In this document: positions 1 to 10,553 of the stretch, one piece after another
How the letters are laid out: each line of letters begins with the position of its first letter
Numbering within the stretch: the first letter of the stretch is position 1
Position numbers and translations under genes: made by a program
Notes under the pieces: generated by a model
Database searches by the model: none
Seen by the model: the letters and a program-made list of their open reading frames with translations, nothing else
Told to the model about the DNA's origin: nothing
Source of the DNA: Enterococcus sp. BWR-S5
GTDB lineage: Bacteria; Bacillota; Bacilli; Lactobacillales; Enterococcaceae
Direction of reading: 5' to 3'
DNA length: 42,703 nt
Assembly (NCBI RefSeq): GCF_016745255.1
Contig: NZ_JADOEQ010000026.1
Location: 1 to 42,703 of the forward strand

Positions 1-1
1 T

Positions 2-123
2 AGAAAAAAATAGAGAGATAGCGGTTGGCGGTCTCTTAAAAAGCTCCCTTGAAGGGAGCAGCAAGTAATGAGCCCTTCTAGGGCTATTAAAAAGCCACCC
101 GCTATGCGGGTGGATAATTACTT
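2..123 (-). repeat. Terminal inverted repeat, left copy (hairpin array)
   Basis: This stretch is the exact reverse complement of 42582-42703 over 122 bases; the match stops at 124/42581. It holds three short perfect hairpins with stems GCTCCC/GGGAGC, AGCCCT/AGGGCT and CCACCCGC/GCGGGTGG. On the minus strand the first and third are followed by T5, so they look like intrinsic terminators for leftward transcription. No leftward gene lies to the right that needs one. It is either a dispersed repeat or a sequence at which an assembly was broken. Confidence 0.9.
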
Positions 124-362
124 ATGAAATTATCATTACTTTATGTAAAGTATAAATTAAAATTAAATTTTGTTTTTGTTATCATTTTATCCTGTTTTTA
201 TATTTAATGATGATTGATTTGATTCTTATTTTTTGATGATAATTGTTTTTTTTATTCTTGTTCCTTTTTGGTAGATTTCTTTGGTAAAAGCATTGTAACT
301 CGTCTTTGATTATGGAATAATGAAGGGTAAATGGAAAATATCTACTACAAGGAGATGAAAAT
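124..362. other. AT-rich leader region without a gene
   Basis: About 240 bases of very AT-rich sequence between the terminal repeat and the first permease gene. I see no convincing coding region here. It ends in the promoter and ribosome binding site of the ABC/PASTA operon. Confidence 0.5.
293..321 (+). promoter_or_regulatory. Putative promoter of the ABC/PASTA operon
   Basis: TTGTAA at 293-298 and AATAAT at 316-321 are separated by 17 bases, and a TG one base before the -10 gives an extended -10. It lies about 40 bases upstream of the first start codon. This is a by-eye call. Confidence 0.4.
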
Positions 363-1847
363 GTGAATTTTATAAAACGAGCCCTGTTTAGCATAGCCAG
401 AAAAAAAGGAAAATCAATAATCTTGTTTTCTGTTATTTTTATTCTGGGTAATGTTATTGCCGGAGCGATTGCAATCCAGCAATCAACTCAAAATGTAGAA
501 AAAAATGTTAAGAGCCAGTTAGGTGGAATGGCTACTATTGAATTGGATTATGAAAATAACCAAGATAAATTTATGGAAGAAGGACTCGTAATTGAGAATC
601 TTACCGAAGAGAAAATCAAAAAAATCGGTGAGTCTCCATATGTAAAATATTACGATTACAATTCCGTTTCATGGGCAGAAACGAAGGATTTGAAAACAGC
701 TTCAATGGATGAAGAAAATATGTATGGCAGCAGCGGGTTCAACCTGAAGGGCTCCAACTATCCTAAGATTCTTGATGTGGAAGAAAAAAACATCAAAGTA
801 ATCGAAGGAACTGTCTTTACACAAGATGATATTGATAATGGAAAGAATGTAGCGTTAATTTCATCGGGTGTTGCTGAGGCGAATGGGTTGTCTGTAGGAG
901 ATCAAATGGTGATTGATCGTGTGGCCAATGACTATGCAGAAAGCGGCGAAACAAAAGAGCTTTTCAAGATGGACATTCCTGTGGAGATAATAGGCATATT
1001 TGAACCGGTGACGGTTGAAGTGAAAGATGGATCAGATGATGATTCAAACAATATGGCGATGGATCAGCAACAATATTTGTCTATGGAACAAATGAATACA
1101 ATCTATATGCCTAATAAAGTAGTTATTGAAAATGACAAAGCATTTTCTGAAAAATATATGGAAGAATCTCCAACCTATGCCGAATCAATGGCAGAAGCAG
1201 GAGTTGAAGATGAAACCTATGAGTACTATACGCCTGTTTACGTGTTGAAGAATGTGGATGATGTCGAAGCGTTTAAAGAAGAGACAGAACCATTGTTGCC
1301 TCCGTTGTATGCTGTAAAAGCATCAACCGATCAATACGACCAAATCGGCGGCAGCATGAAGAGTCTTTCTAAGATTTCCGTTTATGTTGTGACGATTGCT
1401 GTTGCTGCAGCCTTGTTAATTATTTCTCTGGTTGTTCTACTCTTTATGAGGGATCGTAAGCATGAGCTTGGGATTTATCTATCATTAGGAGACAAACGCA
1501 GTCATGTTATGGGACAGATTATTATTGAGATGGTGCTAATCAGCGGGATTGCTCTTGTGCTGTCATTAATCAGCGGGAACTTCCTTGGGAAAATTGTTTC
1601 TGATTCTTTATTGAACAGTGATATTCTAAGCACGGCAAATGAAGCAACAGATATGATGTATTATGTGGGTTCTTCTCTAGGTGTTTCTGATTTAACATCT
1701 GCGGATATCATGAATTCATATAAAGTAGAATTCTCTTTAGCGTACATTGTAACTTATTTAGTTGTTGGTTTAGCAACGACATTACTTTCTGCAATTGTAC
1801 CACTACTGTATATTGTTCGACTGAATCCTAAAAAAATCATGATGTAG
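363..1847 (+). CDS. ABC transporter permease, FtsX/MacB-like
   Basis: Inner-membrane subunit of an ABC transporter (494 aa). The pattern is that of MacB/FtsX permeases: one N-terminal membrane segment (about residues 20-40), a large acidic extracytoplasmic domain (about 40-335), then three C-terminal membrane segments (about 339-362, 386-410, 462-485). The loop after the second segment (RDRKHELGIYLSLGDKR) matches the conserved FtsX loop that contacts the ATPase. The start is GTG with AAGGAG at 349-354. The extracytoplasmic domain has an Asp/Met/Gln-rich stretch around residues 218-245. The ATPase follows after 12 bases and then a PASTA protein, so the three form one operon. Proteins of this type usually transmit mechanical force or export lipids, peptides or drugs; the substrate here is unknown. 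Confidence 0.85.
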   Translation: MNFIKRALFSIARKKGKSIILFSVIFILGNVIAGAIAIQQSTQNVEKNVKSQLGGMATIELDYENNQDKFMEEGLVIENLTEEKIKKIGESPYVKYYDYNSVSWAETKDLKTASMDEENMYGSSGFNLKGSNYPKILDVEEKNIKVIEGTVFTQDDIDNGKNVALISSGVAEANGLSVGDQMVIDRVANDYAESGETKELFKMDIPVEIIGIFEPVTVEVKDGSDDDSNNMAMDQQQYLSMEQMNTIYMPNKVVIENDKAFSEKYMEESPTYAESMAEAGVEDETYEYYTPVYVLKNVDDVEAFKEETEPLLPPLYAVKASTDQYDQIGGSMKSLSKISVYVVTIAVAAALLIISLVVLLFMRDRKHELGIYLSLGDKRSHVMGQIIIEMVLISGIALVLSLISGNFLGKIVSDSLLNSDILSTANEATDMMYYVGSSLGVSDLTSADIMNSYKVEFSLAYIVTYLVVGLATTLLSAIVPLLYIVRLNPKKIMM

Positions 1848-1859
1848 GGGGCAAACATA

Positions 1860-2534
1860 ATGGCGATACTTGAAACCAAAAAACTGAACTACTATTATCA
1901 GGACGGTGACCAGCGCCGCTTCATTTTAAAAGATACAAATGTAGCATTTGAAAAAGGCAAGTTTTATACAATCTTAGGTCAATCAGGCTCTGGGAAGACG
2001 ACGTTCCTTTCATTGATTAGTGCATTGGATACACCGCAATCAGGTCAGGTCCTTTTCAAAAAGAAAGATATCAAAACGATGGGCTATGACAAATATAGAA
2101 GAGATGCCATCAGTATCATTTTCCAAAGCTATAACTTGGTTCCTTATTTGACCGCTGTCGAAAATGTTTTAGTGGCAATGTCAATTACAGATAATAAGCT
2201 GCCTGACAATCAAAAAGAGGTCGCGTATAATTTGCTTGATTATATCGGAATCACGAAAGCCAAAGCTGATCGTCTTGTTAACCAGCTTTCAGGTGGAGAA
2301 CAGCAGCGTGTGGCAATTGCACGAGCATTGTCTACGAATGTCGATATTATTTTGGCGGATGAACCAACCGGAAATCTGGATGAAGAGATGGAGCAGGAAA
2401 TTGTTGCTATCTTCAAAAAGCTGGCAAGAGAGCATAACAAATGTGTCATCGTTGTTACCCACTCGAATGATATTGCAAAAGAATCGGATGAAACCTATTA
2501 TCTGAAAAAAGGTGTGTTGAAACGCTATGAGTGA
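1860..2534 (+). CDS. ABC transporter ATP-binding protein, MacB/LolD-like
   Basis: Cytoplasmic ATPase (224 aa) of the LolD/MacB/FtsE type, energising the permease encoded just upstream. All nucleotide-binding motifs are visible: Walker [11 protein letters not shown]-loop FQSYN, signature LSGGEQQR, Walker [13 protein letters not shown] and the H-loop histidine in VTHS. The length is normal for the family. The start ATG at 1860 has an AGGGGG ribosome binding site at 1846-1851. Its last eight bases overlap the start of the PASTA gene, so translation is probably coupled and the three proteins likely work together. Family-level function is certain; the transported or actuated substrate is not known. 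Confidence 0.92.
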   Translation: MAILETKKLNYYYQDGDQRRFILKDTNVAFEKGKFYTILGQSGSGKTTFLSLISALDTPQSGQVLFKKKDIKTMGYDKYRRDAISIIFQSYNLVPYLTAVENVLVAMSITDNKLPDNQKEVAYNLLDYIGITKAKADRLVNQLSGGEQQRVAIARALSTNVDIILADEPTGNLDEEMEQEIVAIFKKLAREHNKCVIVVTHSNDIAKESDETYYLKKGVLKRYE

Positions 2535-4170
2535 TTTTCTGTCTAATTTTCAAGGCGGGAATTATGAAAAGACTCGTCAAGATAAACTGTATGAAAAAAA
2601 TAAAGAAAAACAAAAAGCAAGTGCGGCAGCTGAGAAAAAATCGATACAGCATGAGGAGCAGTCTGATGCTCAGCCTGAGCTAGAAAAACAGGAGACTCGT
2701 CAGTCTGCAGATAAGTATGCAGATTTGTCTGTTGAAGAGCTGCTTAGAATCAAGAAGCAGGAGCGCAAGGCTCGGCAGGCTCGAAGGGAAGCAGAGGAGC
2801 AGGAAGAAGAGTTGGAGACGGCACAGCCTCAACCAGCTCAACAGAAGGCACCTGTTAAAGCTGCAAGTCCCACAAGGCAGCAGCATAAAACACAGCCTCG
2901 TGTAGAACCTCAACCGGAGCGGTCATCTTCTGTGGCACCTGGTGAGGAGCTGACTGAAATTGATCCCAGCTATCGTCGAAAGAAAATAATAAAATATATC
3001 GTATTGGCCGTTATTGCACTTGCAGTGATTATTGGCGGATACTTTACGTATTATCAGTTTACTCATGTGGAAGTTCCGGATTTTACCGGAGAAGAGCTTT
3101 CTGATGCTCGAACGTGGTCTGCTGAGAATGACGTTGTTTTGAAAGTGGAACAGGTATATGATTTTGACAAAGAGACAAATCAGATTATTTCACAAAGTGT
3201 AACGAAGAAAAAAATCAAAAAAGGGTCGGAGCTGACTATTAATGCGAGTTTGGGTCCTGATCCTGAAGAAAATATCCCATTACCGGATTTCAATACGATG
3301 GCAGCAGCTGCGCTGAAGGAATGGATTGTCACAAATAAAGCCGATAATCTAAGTGTTATTGAAGAAAATAACGAGACAAAAGCAGCTGGTGAGTTCATCA
3401 AACTTGAGATGGTCTCAAAGGATGTTACGGCTGAAACCTATAAACGAAAAGATAAAGCTAAGGTTTACTATTCTAAAGGTGCCGAAGTCTTGGAAAAGAC
3501 AATTGAAGTTCCTGATTTCGCTGGGAAAACCAAAGAAGAAGTAGAGGAATGGACAAAGAAAAATGAATTGACAATCCAAGCTTCTGAAAGTAATTCAGAT
3601 ACAGTAGAAGCTGGTAAAGTGATTTCTCAGGAAATCGGCAAAGGAACAAAAGTGGCTAAAAAGGATAAATTCCCGGTAGTGATTTCCATCGGAAAAGCGT
3701 ATGTTGTTCCTGATTTTTCTCATCTAACAATGGAGGAAGCGGAAGGAAATGCAGATAATGTATCTGTGAAACAAATTTACAATGATAATGTCCCGTATGG
3801 CGGGTTCATCAGTCAGTCTGTTGAAGCCAGGCTAAGCTTTAAGGAGGCAGAACGTCCTGCTATCCAGCTAGTTTATTCTATTGGTAAACCATTCATGAGA
3901 GATTTAAGAAACAGTACCCTTGAAGGAGAAATTCAAAAAGTATTTTATGAAGAGTATCAGTCAAAAGGGGCTGGAATTACGTATCAAGTATATTATGTAG
4001 ATTCAGCTGTAACGAAAGGCACGGTTGTCGAAATGAGCCAGTACAATGAGTTTGTTGCGACAAACGCGGTAATTCGACTAGGCGTCAGCAGAGGGAATGT
4101 ACAGAATCAAGATGCGGCTGCAGACAACAACACGCCGCAAGCGCAAGATGGGAACACAGATAACGAGTAA
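2527..4170 (+). CDS. Kinase-less PASTA-repeat membrane protein
   Basis: Protein of 547 aa. Residues 1-150 are cytoplasmic, highly charged and Gln/Glu/Lys-rich, partly coiled-coil-like. One membrane segment follows (about 152-175), then four extracellular PASTA-like units beginning near residues 181, 251, 325 and 391, each opening with a VPDF/LPDF-type motif, and a C-terminal tail ending in an Asn/Gln/Asp-rich stretch. PASTA domains are known from penicillin-binding proteins and Ser/Thr kinases, where several bind peptidoglycan fragments. No kinase or transpeptidase domain is present. Overlap with the ATPase gene indicates a joint function with the ABC transporter. I infer a cell-wall-sensing or wall-anchored partner, perhaps analogous in logic to FtsEX with its hydrolase. 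No proven homologous system is known to me. Confidence 0.8.
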   Translation: MSDFLSNFQGGNYEKTRQDKLYEKNKEKQKASAAAEKKSIQHEEQSDAQPELEKQETRQSADKYADLSVEELLRIKKQERKARQARREAEEQEEELETAQPQPAQQKAPVKAASPTRQQHKTQPRVEPQPERSSSVAPGEELTEIDPSYRRKKIIKYIVLAVIALAVIIGGYFTYYQFTHVEVPDFTGEELSDARTWSAENDVVLKVEQVYDFDKETNQIISQSVTKKKIKKGSELTINASLGPDPEENIPLPDFNTMAAAALKEWIVTNKADNLSVIEENNETKAAGEFIKLEMVSKDVTAETYKRKDKAKVYYSKGAEVLEKTIEVPDFAGKTKEEVEEWTKKNELTIQASESNSDTVEAGKVISQEIGKGTKVAKKDKFPVVISIGKAYVVPDFSHLTMEEAEGNADNVSVKQIYNDNVPYGGFISQSVEARLSFKEAERPAIQLVYSIGKPFMRDLRNSTLEGEIQKVFYEEYQSKGAGITYQVYYVDSAVTKGTVVEMSQYNEFVATNAVIRLGVSRGNVQNQDAAADNNTPQAQDGNTDNE

Positions 4171-4450
4171 TTATCCGTTGTGTTCTACCAACGTATGAAG
4201 CAATAATGAAAAAGCTGAAAAGCTTTGGACGCTTCTTAGGAGAAGTGAAGTGGAGTGGTTGAAGATTCAACTGTAGAGGAGTGTTGATAATCAGATGCAA
4301 TGAGTCTGATAGGGCAAGCCTTTGCAGTCGATGTCAATCACTCCTTTTCATTTTCTTAACAATTGAGAAAAATTTGCTCTTTGCATAGGTTTTTCTGAAA
4401 GTTATTGATATAATAGGTGAGATAGATTCTAAAATTGGAGGGAAAAATGT
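4171..4450. other. Intergenic region with extended -10 promoter for uppS
   Basis: I see no gene in these 280 bases. An extended -10 element, TGATATAAT, lies at 4406-4414, about 36 bases before the uppS start, with no good -35. Weak long-range complementarity (GGAGTG near 4251 and CACTCC near 4338) could form a terminator-like structure ending the upstream operon, but this is uncertain. Confidence 0.4.
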
Positions 4451-5254
4451 ATGTTTCGTTTTTTTCCACAGAAAGACAAATATATACAAGAAGAGTACGA
4501 GTACACTTTTGATAAAGAAGGAAAGATTCCCAAGCACATAGCAATTATTATGGATGGCAATGGACGCTGGGCGCAAAACAGACGTTTGCCGCGAATTGCA
4601 GGGCATAAAGAAGGGATGAACACGGTTAAGAAAATAACCAAGCATGCCAGTCATTTAGGCGTGAAGGTTTTAACCCTGTATGCTTTCTCTACGGAAAATT
4701 GGAAACGCCCATCAGAAGAAGTAAACTTTCTGATGCAGCTGCCGGTAGATTTTTTCGATACTTTTGTTCCTGAGCTAATCAAAGAAAATGTTCGTGTTGA
4801 AGTGATGGGCTATAAAGAGTTTTTACCTTCGCATACCCAAGATGCTGTAGCACGAGCAATTGAACAAACGAAAGATAATACAGGAATGGTTCTTAATTTT
4901 GCCTTGAACTACGGCTCAAGAGCGGAAATTGTTACAGCGATACAGGAAATTGCTGAAGAAGTAAAAGAAGGACGGCTGGAGCCGCAAGCGATTGATGAAA
5001 CAACTGTTTCCAATCATTTGATGACGGCTTTTCTAAAAGAGGAGCTGCGAGATCCTGAGCTGATGATTCGTACAAGCGGAGAAGAACGAATCAGCAACTT
5101 TTTATTATGGCAGATTGCCTATAGCGAGTTCTTTTTTACAGATGCGTTATGGCCTGATTTTGATGGCGCATTATTGGAAGCAGCGATTGCTTCATTCCAG
5201 AATAGAAATCGAAGATTCGGTGGACTAAAAGAGGATAAGGAGGAGAACAAATGA
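4451..5254 (+). CDS. uppS: Isoprenyl transferase (undecaprenyl diphosphate synthase)
   Basis: Cytoplasmic cis-prenyltransferase (267 aa) that adds isopentenyl diphosphate units to farnesyl diphosphate, making the C55 lipid carrier for peptidoglycan and wall polymer synthesis. Family motifs are present: the substrate-binding MDGNGRWA with Asp35, TLYAFSTENWKRP, and the C-terminal MIRTSGEERISNFLLWQ followed by YSEFFFTD. There is an N-terminal extension of about 30 residues. The ATG at 4451 follows GGAGGG at 4437-4442. Its TGA stop overlaps the cdsA start in an ATGA, so the two are translationally coupled. This is the usual uppS-cdsA pairing in Firmicutes, and it links directly to the isoprenoid gene dxr downstream. 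Confidence 0.96.
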   Translation: MFRFFPQKDKYIQEEYEYTFDKEGKIPKHIAIIMDGNGRWAQNRRLPRIAGHKEGMNTVKKITKHASHLGVKVLTLYAFSTENWKRPSEEVNFLMQLPVDFFDTFVPELIKENVRVEVMGYKEFLPSHTQDAVARAIEQTKDNTGMVLNFALNYGSRAEIVTAIQEIAEEVKEGRLEPQAIDETTVSNHLMTAFLKEELRDPELMIRTSGEERISNFLLWQIAYSEFFFTDALWPDFDGALLEAAIASFQNRNRRFGGLKEDKEENK

Positions 5255-6051
5255 GACAACGTGTCATCACTGCAGTCGTTGCATTAGCCTTGTTTATTCC
5301 AATCATCGTTTACGGAGGGATAGCAGTAGAAGTGACGGCAGCTGCCTTAGCGGTAGTTGGTGTCTATGAGTTATTTAGAATGAAGGGACTTGAGGTGCTG
5401 AGCTTTGAGGGGATTGTTGCATCACTTGCAGCAGTAGTCCTGATTCTCCCGAAAGAGCGCTGGTTTTTCTTTTTACCTGAGAAAACAGATAATTTTATGC
5501 TTTTCTATTTTATGGTCATGATATTATTGGGTGCCTTAGTTGCATCAAAAAATACGTATAGTATCTCTCAAGCAGGGTTTCCTGTAATTGTCAGTTTGTA
5601 TGTTGGTGTCGGCTTCCAGAATTTTGTTGCGGCAAGAAGCTCCGGCTTAGTGGTTTTACTTTACGCTTTGTTTGTTGTTTGGGCAACAGATATCGGGGCG
5701 TATATGGTTGGGAGAAAGTACGGGAAAAGAAAACTGTTTCCTGCGGTTTCACCGAACAAAACGATTGAGGGTTCCATTGGCGGTATTTTATCTGCGGTTG
5801 TTGTTGCAGTTCTCTATATTGCTTTTGTACCTGGAAAAGAAGCCTTTACGTATGAGATGCCAGTTATGATTGTACTGACAATTATTTTCTCAATGGTTGG
5901 TCAATTTGGTGACTTGGTTGAATCGTCTATTAAGAGATATTACGATGTTAAGGATTCAGGTAAAATTCTTCCGGGACATGGCGGGATTTTGGATCGCTTT
6001 GACAGCCTGCTTTTTGTTTTTCCGATCATGCATTTGCTCGGACTGTTTTAA
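5251..6051 (+). CDS. cdsA: Phosphatidate cytidylyltransferase
   Basis: Integral membrane enzyme (266 aa) that converts phosphatidic acid and CTP to CDP-diacylglycerol, the branch point for phosphatidylglycerol and cardiolipin. It is a multispanning hydrophobic protein. The C-terminal part carries the CTP-transferase signature: SPNKTIEGSIGG, then GQFGDLVESSIKR, KDSGKILPGHGGILDRFDS. Length is normal. The start overlaps uppS by four bases. A strong terminator-like hairpin follows at 6073-6096, before dxr, so part of transcription may end here. Confidence 0.95.
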   Translation: MRQRVITAVVALALFIPIIVYGGIAVEVTAAALAVVGVYELFRMKGLEVLSFEGIVASLAAVVLILPKERWFFFLPEKTDNFMLFYFMVMILLGALVASKNTYSISQAGFPVIVSLYVGVGFQNFVAARSSGLVVLLYALFVVWATDIGAYMVGRKYGKRKLFPAVSPNKTIEGSIGGILSAVVVAVLYIAFVPGKEAFTYEMPVMIVLTIIFSMVGQFGDLVESSIKRYYDVKDSGKILPGHGGILDRFDSLLFVFPIMHLLGLF

Positions 6052-6072
6052 AACCAAGGAAGGGAAGGTGCG

Positions 6073-6100
6073 AAAACTCTGACCGTTCAGAGTTTTTCTT
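6073..6100 (+). terminator. Hairpin with T-tract between cdsA and dxr
   Basis: AAAACTCTGA (6073-6082) pairs perfectly with TCAGAGTTTT (6087-6096) around a 4-base loop, followed by a T-rich run. It sits directly before the dxr start codon at 6107 and could act as an internal attenuator of the uppS-cdsA-dxr-rseP transcript. Confidence 0.65.
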
Positions 6101-6106
6101 TCTACT

Positions 6107-7270
6107 ATGAAGAAAATAGCATTATTAGGAGCGACAGGCTCTATAGGAACCAGTACAGTGGATGTGGTCACTGCATATCCCGACCGTTTTCAAATTGTTT
6201 CCCTGACATTTCATTCAAATGTGACAAAGGGAAAAGAGCTGATTGATTTACTCTCTCCGGCATATGTTGGCGTAGGCTCTGAGAAAATCAAGGAAGAGCT
6301 GGAGCAACTTTATCCAACCATTCGTTTTGGTGTTGGTGAAGCAGGCATGATTGAAGCCGCTCAGCTTCCGGAAATTGATGTTGTTCTGACAGCTGTAACG
6401 GGAAGCATAGGCCTACATCCTACACTAGCAGCTATCGAGGCCGGGAAAGATATCGCTTTAGCTAATAAGGAAACACTGGTTATGGCCGGTGAGTGGGTTA
6501 TGGCTGCTGCGAAAAGAAACAATGTATCGATTTTACCAGTTGACAGTGAGCATTCAGCCATTTTTCAATGCTTGGAAGGCCAGCATTCAGCTGCAAATGC
6601 TAAAGAGTTGGTTATTACAGCTTCCGGTGGGAGCTTCAGAGATTTGTCTCGTGAAGACTTGAAGTCGGTAACCTTGGAACAAGCGCTAAATCACCCTAAC
6701 TGGTCAATGGGTGCAAAAATCACTGTGGACTCTTCTACAATGGTCAACAAAGGCCTTGAAGTCATTGAGGCTCATTGGTTATTTGATATGAGTTATGATA
6801 AAATAAAAGTTGTTTTGCACAAGGAAAGTATTGTTCATTCAATGGTTGTTTTTCAAGATGGGGCCTACCTTGCCCAATTGGGTCCAAGCGATATGCGAGA
6901 GCCGATTCAGTATGCGTTGACTTACCCCGAAAGATTGCCTATAAAGAATGAAAAGGACTTTGATTTGACGCAAATCAGTCAATTAAATTTTGCTGAAATG
7001 GATATGACACGTTTTCCAATGTTGAAGCTTGCATTTACTGTAGGTAAACTTGGCGGCGCTTATCCAACTGTTTTCAACGCAGCCAATGAGGTTGCTGTAG
7101 CTGCTTTTATTGCAGGAAAGATTTCCTATCTGCAAATTGAAGAGCTGATTGCTAAAGCTGTTGAGTCTCATAAAGAACTACAGCCAGTTACATTAGACAA
7201 TGTTATTGCTGTAGATAAAGAAATTCGTAAAACTGTAGAAAGCTGGATAGAGGAAGAAGGAAACTTATGA
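6107..7270 (+). CDS. dxr: 1-deoxy-D-xylulose 5-phosphate reductoisomerase
   Basis: Second enzyme of the MEP isoprenoid pathway (387 aa): it rearranges and reduces DXP to 2-C-methyl-D-erythritol 4-phosphate with NADPH and a divalent metal. Visible motifs are the N-terminal NADPH-binding LLGATGSIGTST, ALANKETLVMAG, the metal-binding region LPVDSEHSAIFQ, ASGGSFRD, and the substrate loop region HPNWSMGAKITVDSSTMVNK. The length is typical. The start is well fixed by homology, but no SD sequence precedes it: the bases before the ATG are pyrimidine-rich and follow a terminator hairpin. The stop overlaps rseP (ATGA). Between cdsA and rseP is the position I recall for dxr in Listeria and Bacillus-type clusters. 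Confidence 0.95.
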   Translation: MKKIALLGATGSIGTSTVDVVTAYPDRFQIVSLTFHSNVTKGKELIDLLSPAYVGVGSEKIKEELEQLYPTIRFGVGEAGMIEAAQLPEIDVVLTAVTGSIGLHPTLAAIEAGKDIALANKETLVMAGEWVMAAAKRNNVSILPVDSEHSAIFQCLEGQHSAANAKELVITASGGSFRDLSREDLKSVTLEQALNHPNWSMGAKITVDSSTMVNKGLEVIEAHWLFDMSYDKIKVVLHKESIVHSMVVFQDGAYLAQLGPSDMREPIQYALTYPERLPIKNEKDFDLTQISQLNFAEMDMTRFPMLKLAFTVGKLGGAYPTVFNAANEVAVAAFIAGKISYLQIEELIAKAVESHKELQPVTLDNVIAVDKEIRKTVESWIEEEGNL

Positions 7271-8526
7271 AAACAATCATTACGTTTATTATCGTCTTTG
7301 GAATTCTTGTTCTTGTACATGAATTCGGTCATTTCTTCTTTGCAAAGCGCGCGGGAATTTTGGTTCGCGAGTTTGCTATTGGGATGGGTCCAAAGATTTT
7401 TTCTCACCAAGGAAAGGACGGTACAGCGTACACGCTAAGAATCTTACCGGTCGGCGGTTATGTTCGTATGGCCGGAGCCGAAGAGGACGAGGTGGAGCTG
7501 AAGCCTGGGATGATGCTGTCGCTGGTCGTCGATGAGGAGAATAAGGTAGTAAAAATCAATACAAGCAAGAAAATCCAACTCCCCAATAGCATTCCAATTG
7601 AGTTGTTGGACTATGACTTGGAAAAAGAGCTGTTTATCAAAGGCTATGAAAATGGTGATGAGTCACAGGAAATAACATATCATGTGGATCACGATGCTAA
7701 CATCATTGAGCCTAACGGTGTTGAAGTACGAATTGCACCGGTGGATGTTCAGTTCCAGTCAGCAAAGCTTAGTCAGAGAATGTTGACAAATTTTGCCGGA
7801 CCGATGAATAATTTCATTTTGGCATTTATCTTGTTCACGATTGGTGTGTTCATGAATGGTGGTGTCACTGTAACTGATACCAATAAAGTCGGAGAGATTC
7901 AGCCAGGTGGTGCTGCAGCTGCAGCCGGTCTGAAAGAAAATGATGAAATTCTTTCTATTGATGGTGAGAAAATCACAGATTGGCAGAGTATGATTACCGT
8001 GATTCAAGAAAATCCGGAAAAGGAACTTGATTTTGAAGTAAAACGTGATAACAAAACTCAAACGATCACTGTTACTCCGGAAGCGGATAATTCAGATACT
8101 GGAAAAATCGGAGTCGCAGCCCCCAAGAAGACTGAGTTGACAGATAAGCTTCTCGGTGGTTTTACAGAAACAATCAGTAATTCCACTATGATATTTAAAA
8201 CGTTGGGCTCATTATTTACCAATTTCAATTTGAATAAATTGGGTGGACCTGTAATGATGTATCAGATGTCTTCTGAAGCATCGAAAGCAGGAATTGAGAC
8301 GATTATTTTACTAATGGCTATGCTATCTGTGAACTTGGGTATTGTGAACCTGCTGCCGATTCCGGCATTAGATGGCGGTAAATTGGTTCTGAATATTTTT
8401 GAAGGAATTAGAGGGAAACCGCTAAGTCAGGAAAAAGAAATGATTATTACGCTGGTAGGTGTCGGCTTTATCATGGTGCTGATGATTTTAGTGACTTGGA
8501 ATGATATCCAACGTTTCTTTTTCTAA
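7267..8526 (+). CDS. rseP: RseP/Eep-type intramembrane zinc metalloprotease
   Basis: Site-2 protease (419 aa) that cleaves membrane-embedded segments, such as anti-sigma factors and leftover lipoprotein signal peptides. In Enterococcus faecalis the orthologue Eep trims lipoprotein signal peptides into sex pheromones. The zinc motif HEFGH is at residues 18-22 in the first membrane segment; a PDZ domain lies in the middle (around GEIQPGGAAAAAGLKENDEILSI split over residues 210-235); the second metal ligand motif is in LLPIPALDGGKL near residue 365. A loop of about 100 residues lies between the first membrane segment and the PDZ region. It overlaps dxr by four bases. Confidence in the family is high; targets here are not known. 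Confidence 0.94.
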   Translation: MKTIITFIIVFGILVLVHEFGHFFFAKRAGILVREFAIGMGPKIFSHQGKDGTAYTLRILPVGGYVRMAGAEEDEVELKPGMMLSLVVDEENKVVKINTSKKIQLPNSIPIELLDYDLEKELFIKGYENGDESQEITYHVDHDANIIEPNGVEVRIAPVDVQFQSAKLSQRMLTNFAGPMNNFILAFILFTIGVFMNGGVTVTDTNKVGEIQPGGAAAAAGLKENDEILSIDGEKITDWQSMITVIQENPEKELDFEVKRDNKTQTITVTPEADNSDTGKIGVAAPKKTELTDKLLGGFTETISNSTMIFKTLGSLFTNFNLNKLGGPVMMYQMSSEASKAGIETIILLMAMLSVNLGIVNLLPIPALDGGKLVLNIFEGIRGKPLSQEKEMIITLVGVGFIMVLMILVTWNDIQRFFF

Positions 8527-8600
8527 TATGATATTCAGCAATTGATGGGGAACCCCACGTACTCTTTATATGAACAATCAAACCTAAATAAGTGTTTAGT

Positions 8601-10407
<1,807 letters not shown>

Positions 10408-10413
10408 TGAACG

Positions 10414-10454
10414 AGCAGTCCAAATCATTCTATAGTGGTTTGGGCTGTTTTTTT
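10414..10454 (+). terminator. Intrinsic terminator of proS
   Basis: Stem 10414-10427 with 10436-10449 (with a few G-U pairs), 8-base loop, followed by a run of seven or more T. Confidence 0.85.
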
Positions 10455-10517
10455 ACCTAGTCATGAAAATCTTGGAAATGATTTATCAGGTTAGCTTTCG
10501 AATTGACCTTTTTTCAG

Positions 10518-10523
10518 TATAAT
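10518..10523 (+). promoter_or_regulatory. -10 element before the two-component genes
   Basis: TATAAT at 10518-10523, 30 bases before the response regulator start. The only good -35 hexamer, TTGACC at 10503-10508, is just 9 bases away and cannot pair with it, so the promoter may need an activator or a weak -35 near 10495. Confidence 0.4.
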
Positions 10524-10553
10524 GATAGTAACCAATGAAATGAGGGCATACAA

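Noticed and set aside
182-394. 70-codon minus-strand reading frame
   Set aside because: Lies in AT-rich leader DNA and overlaps the real permease start; low-complexity Lys/Asn/Ile tail and no ribosome binding site.
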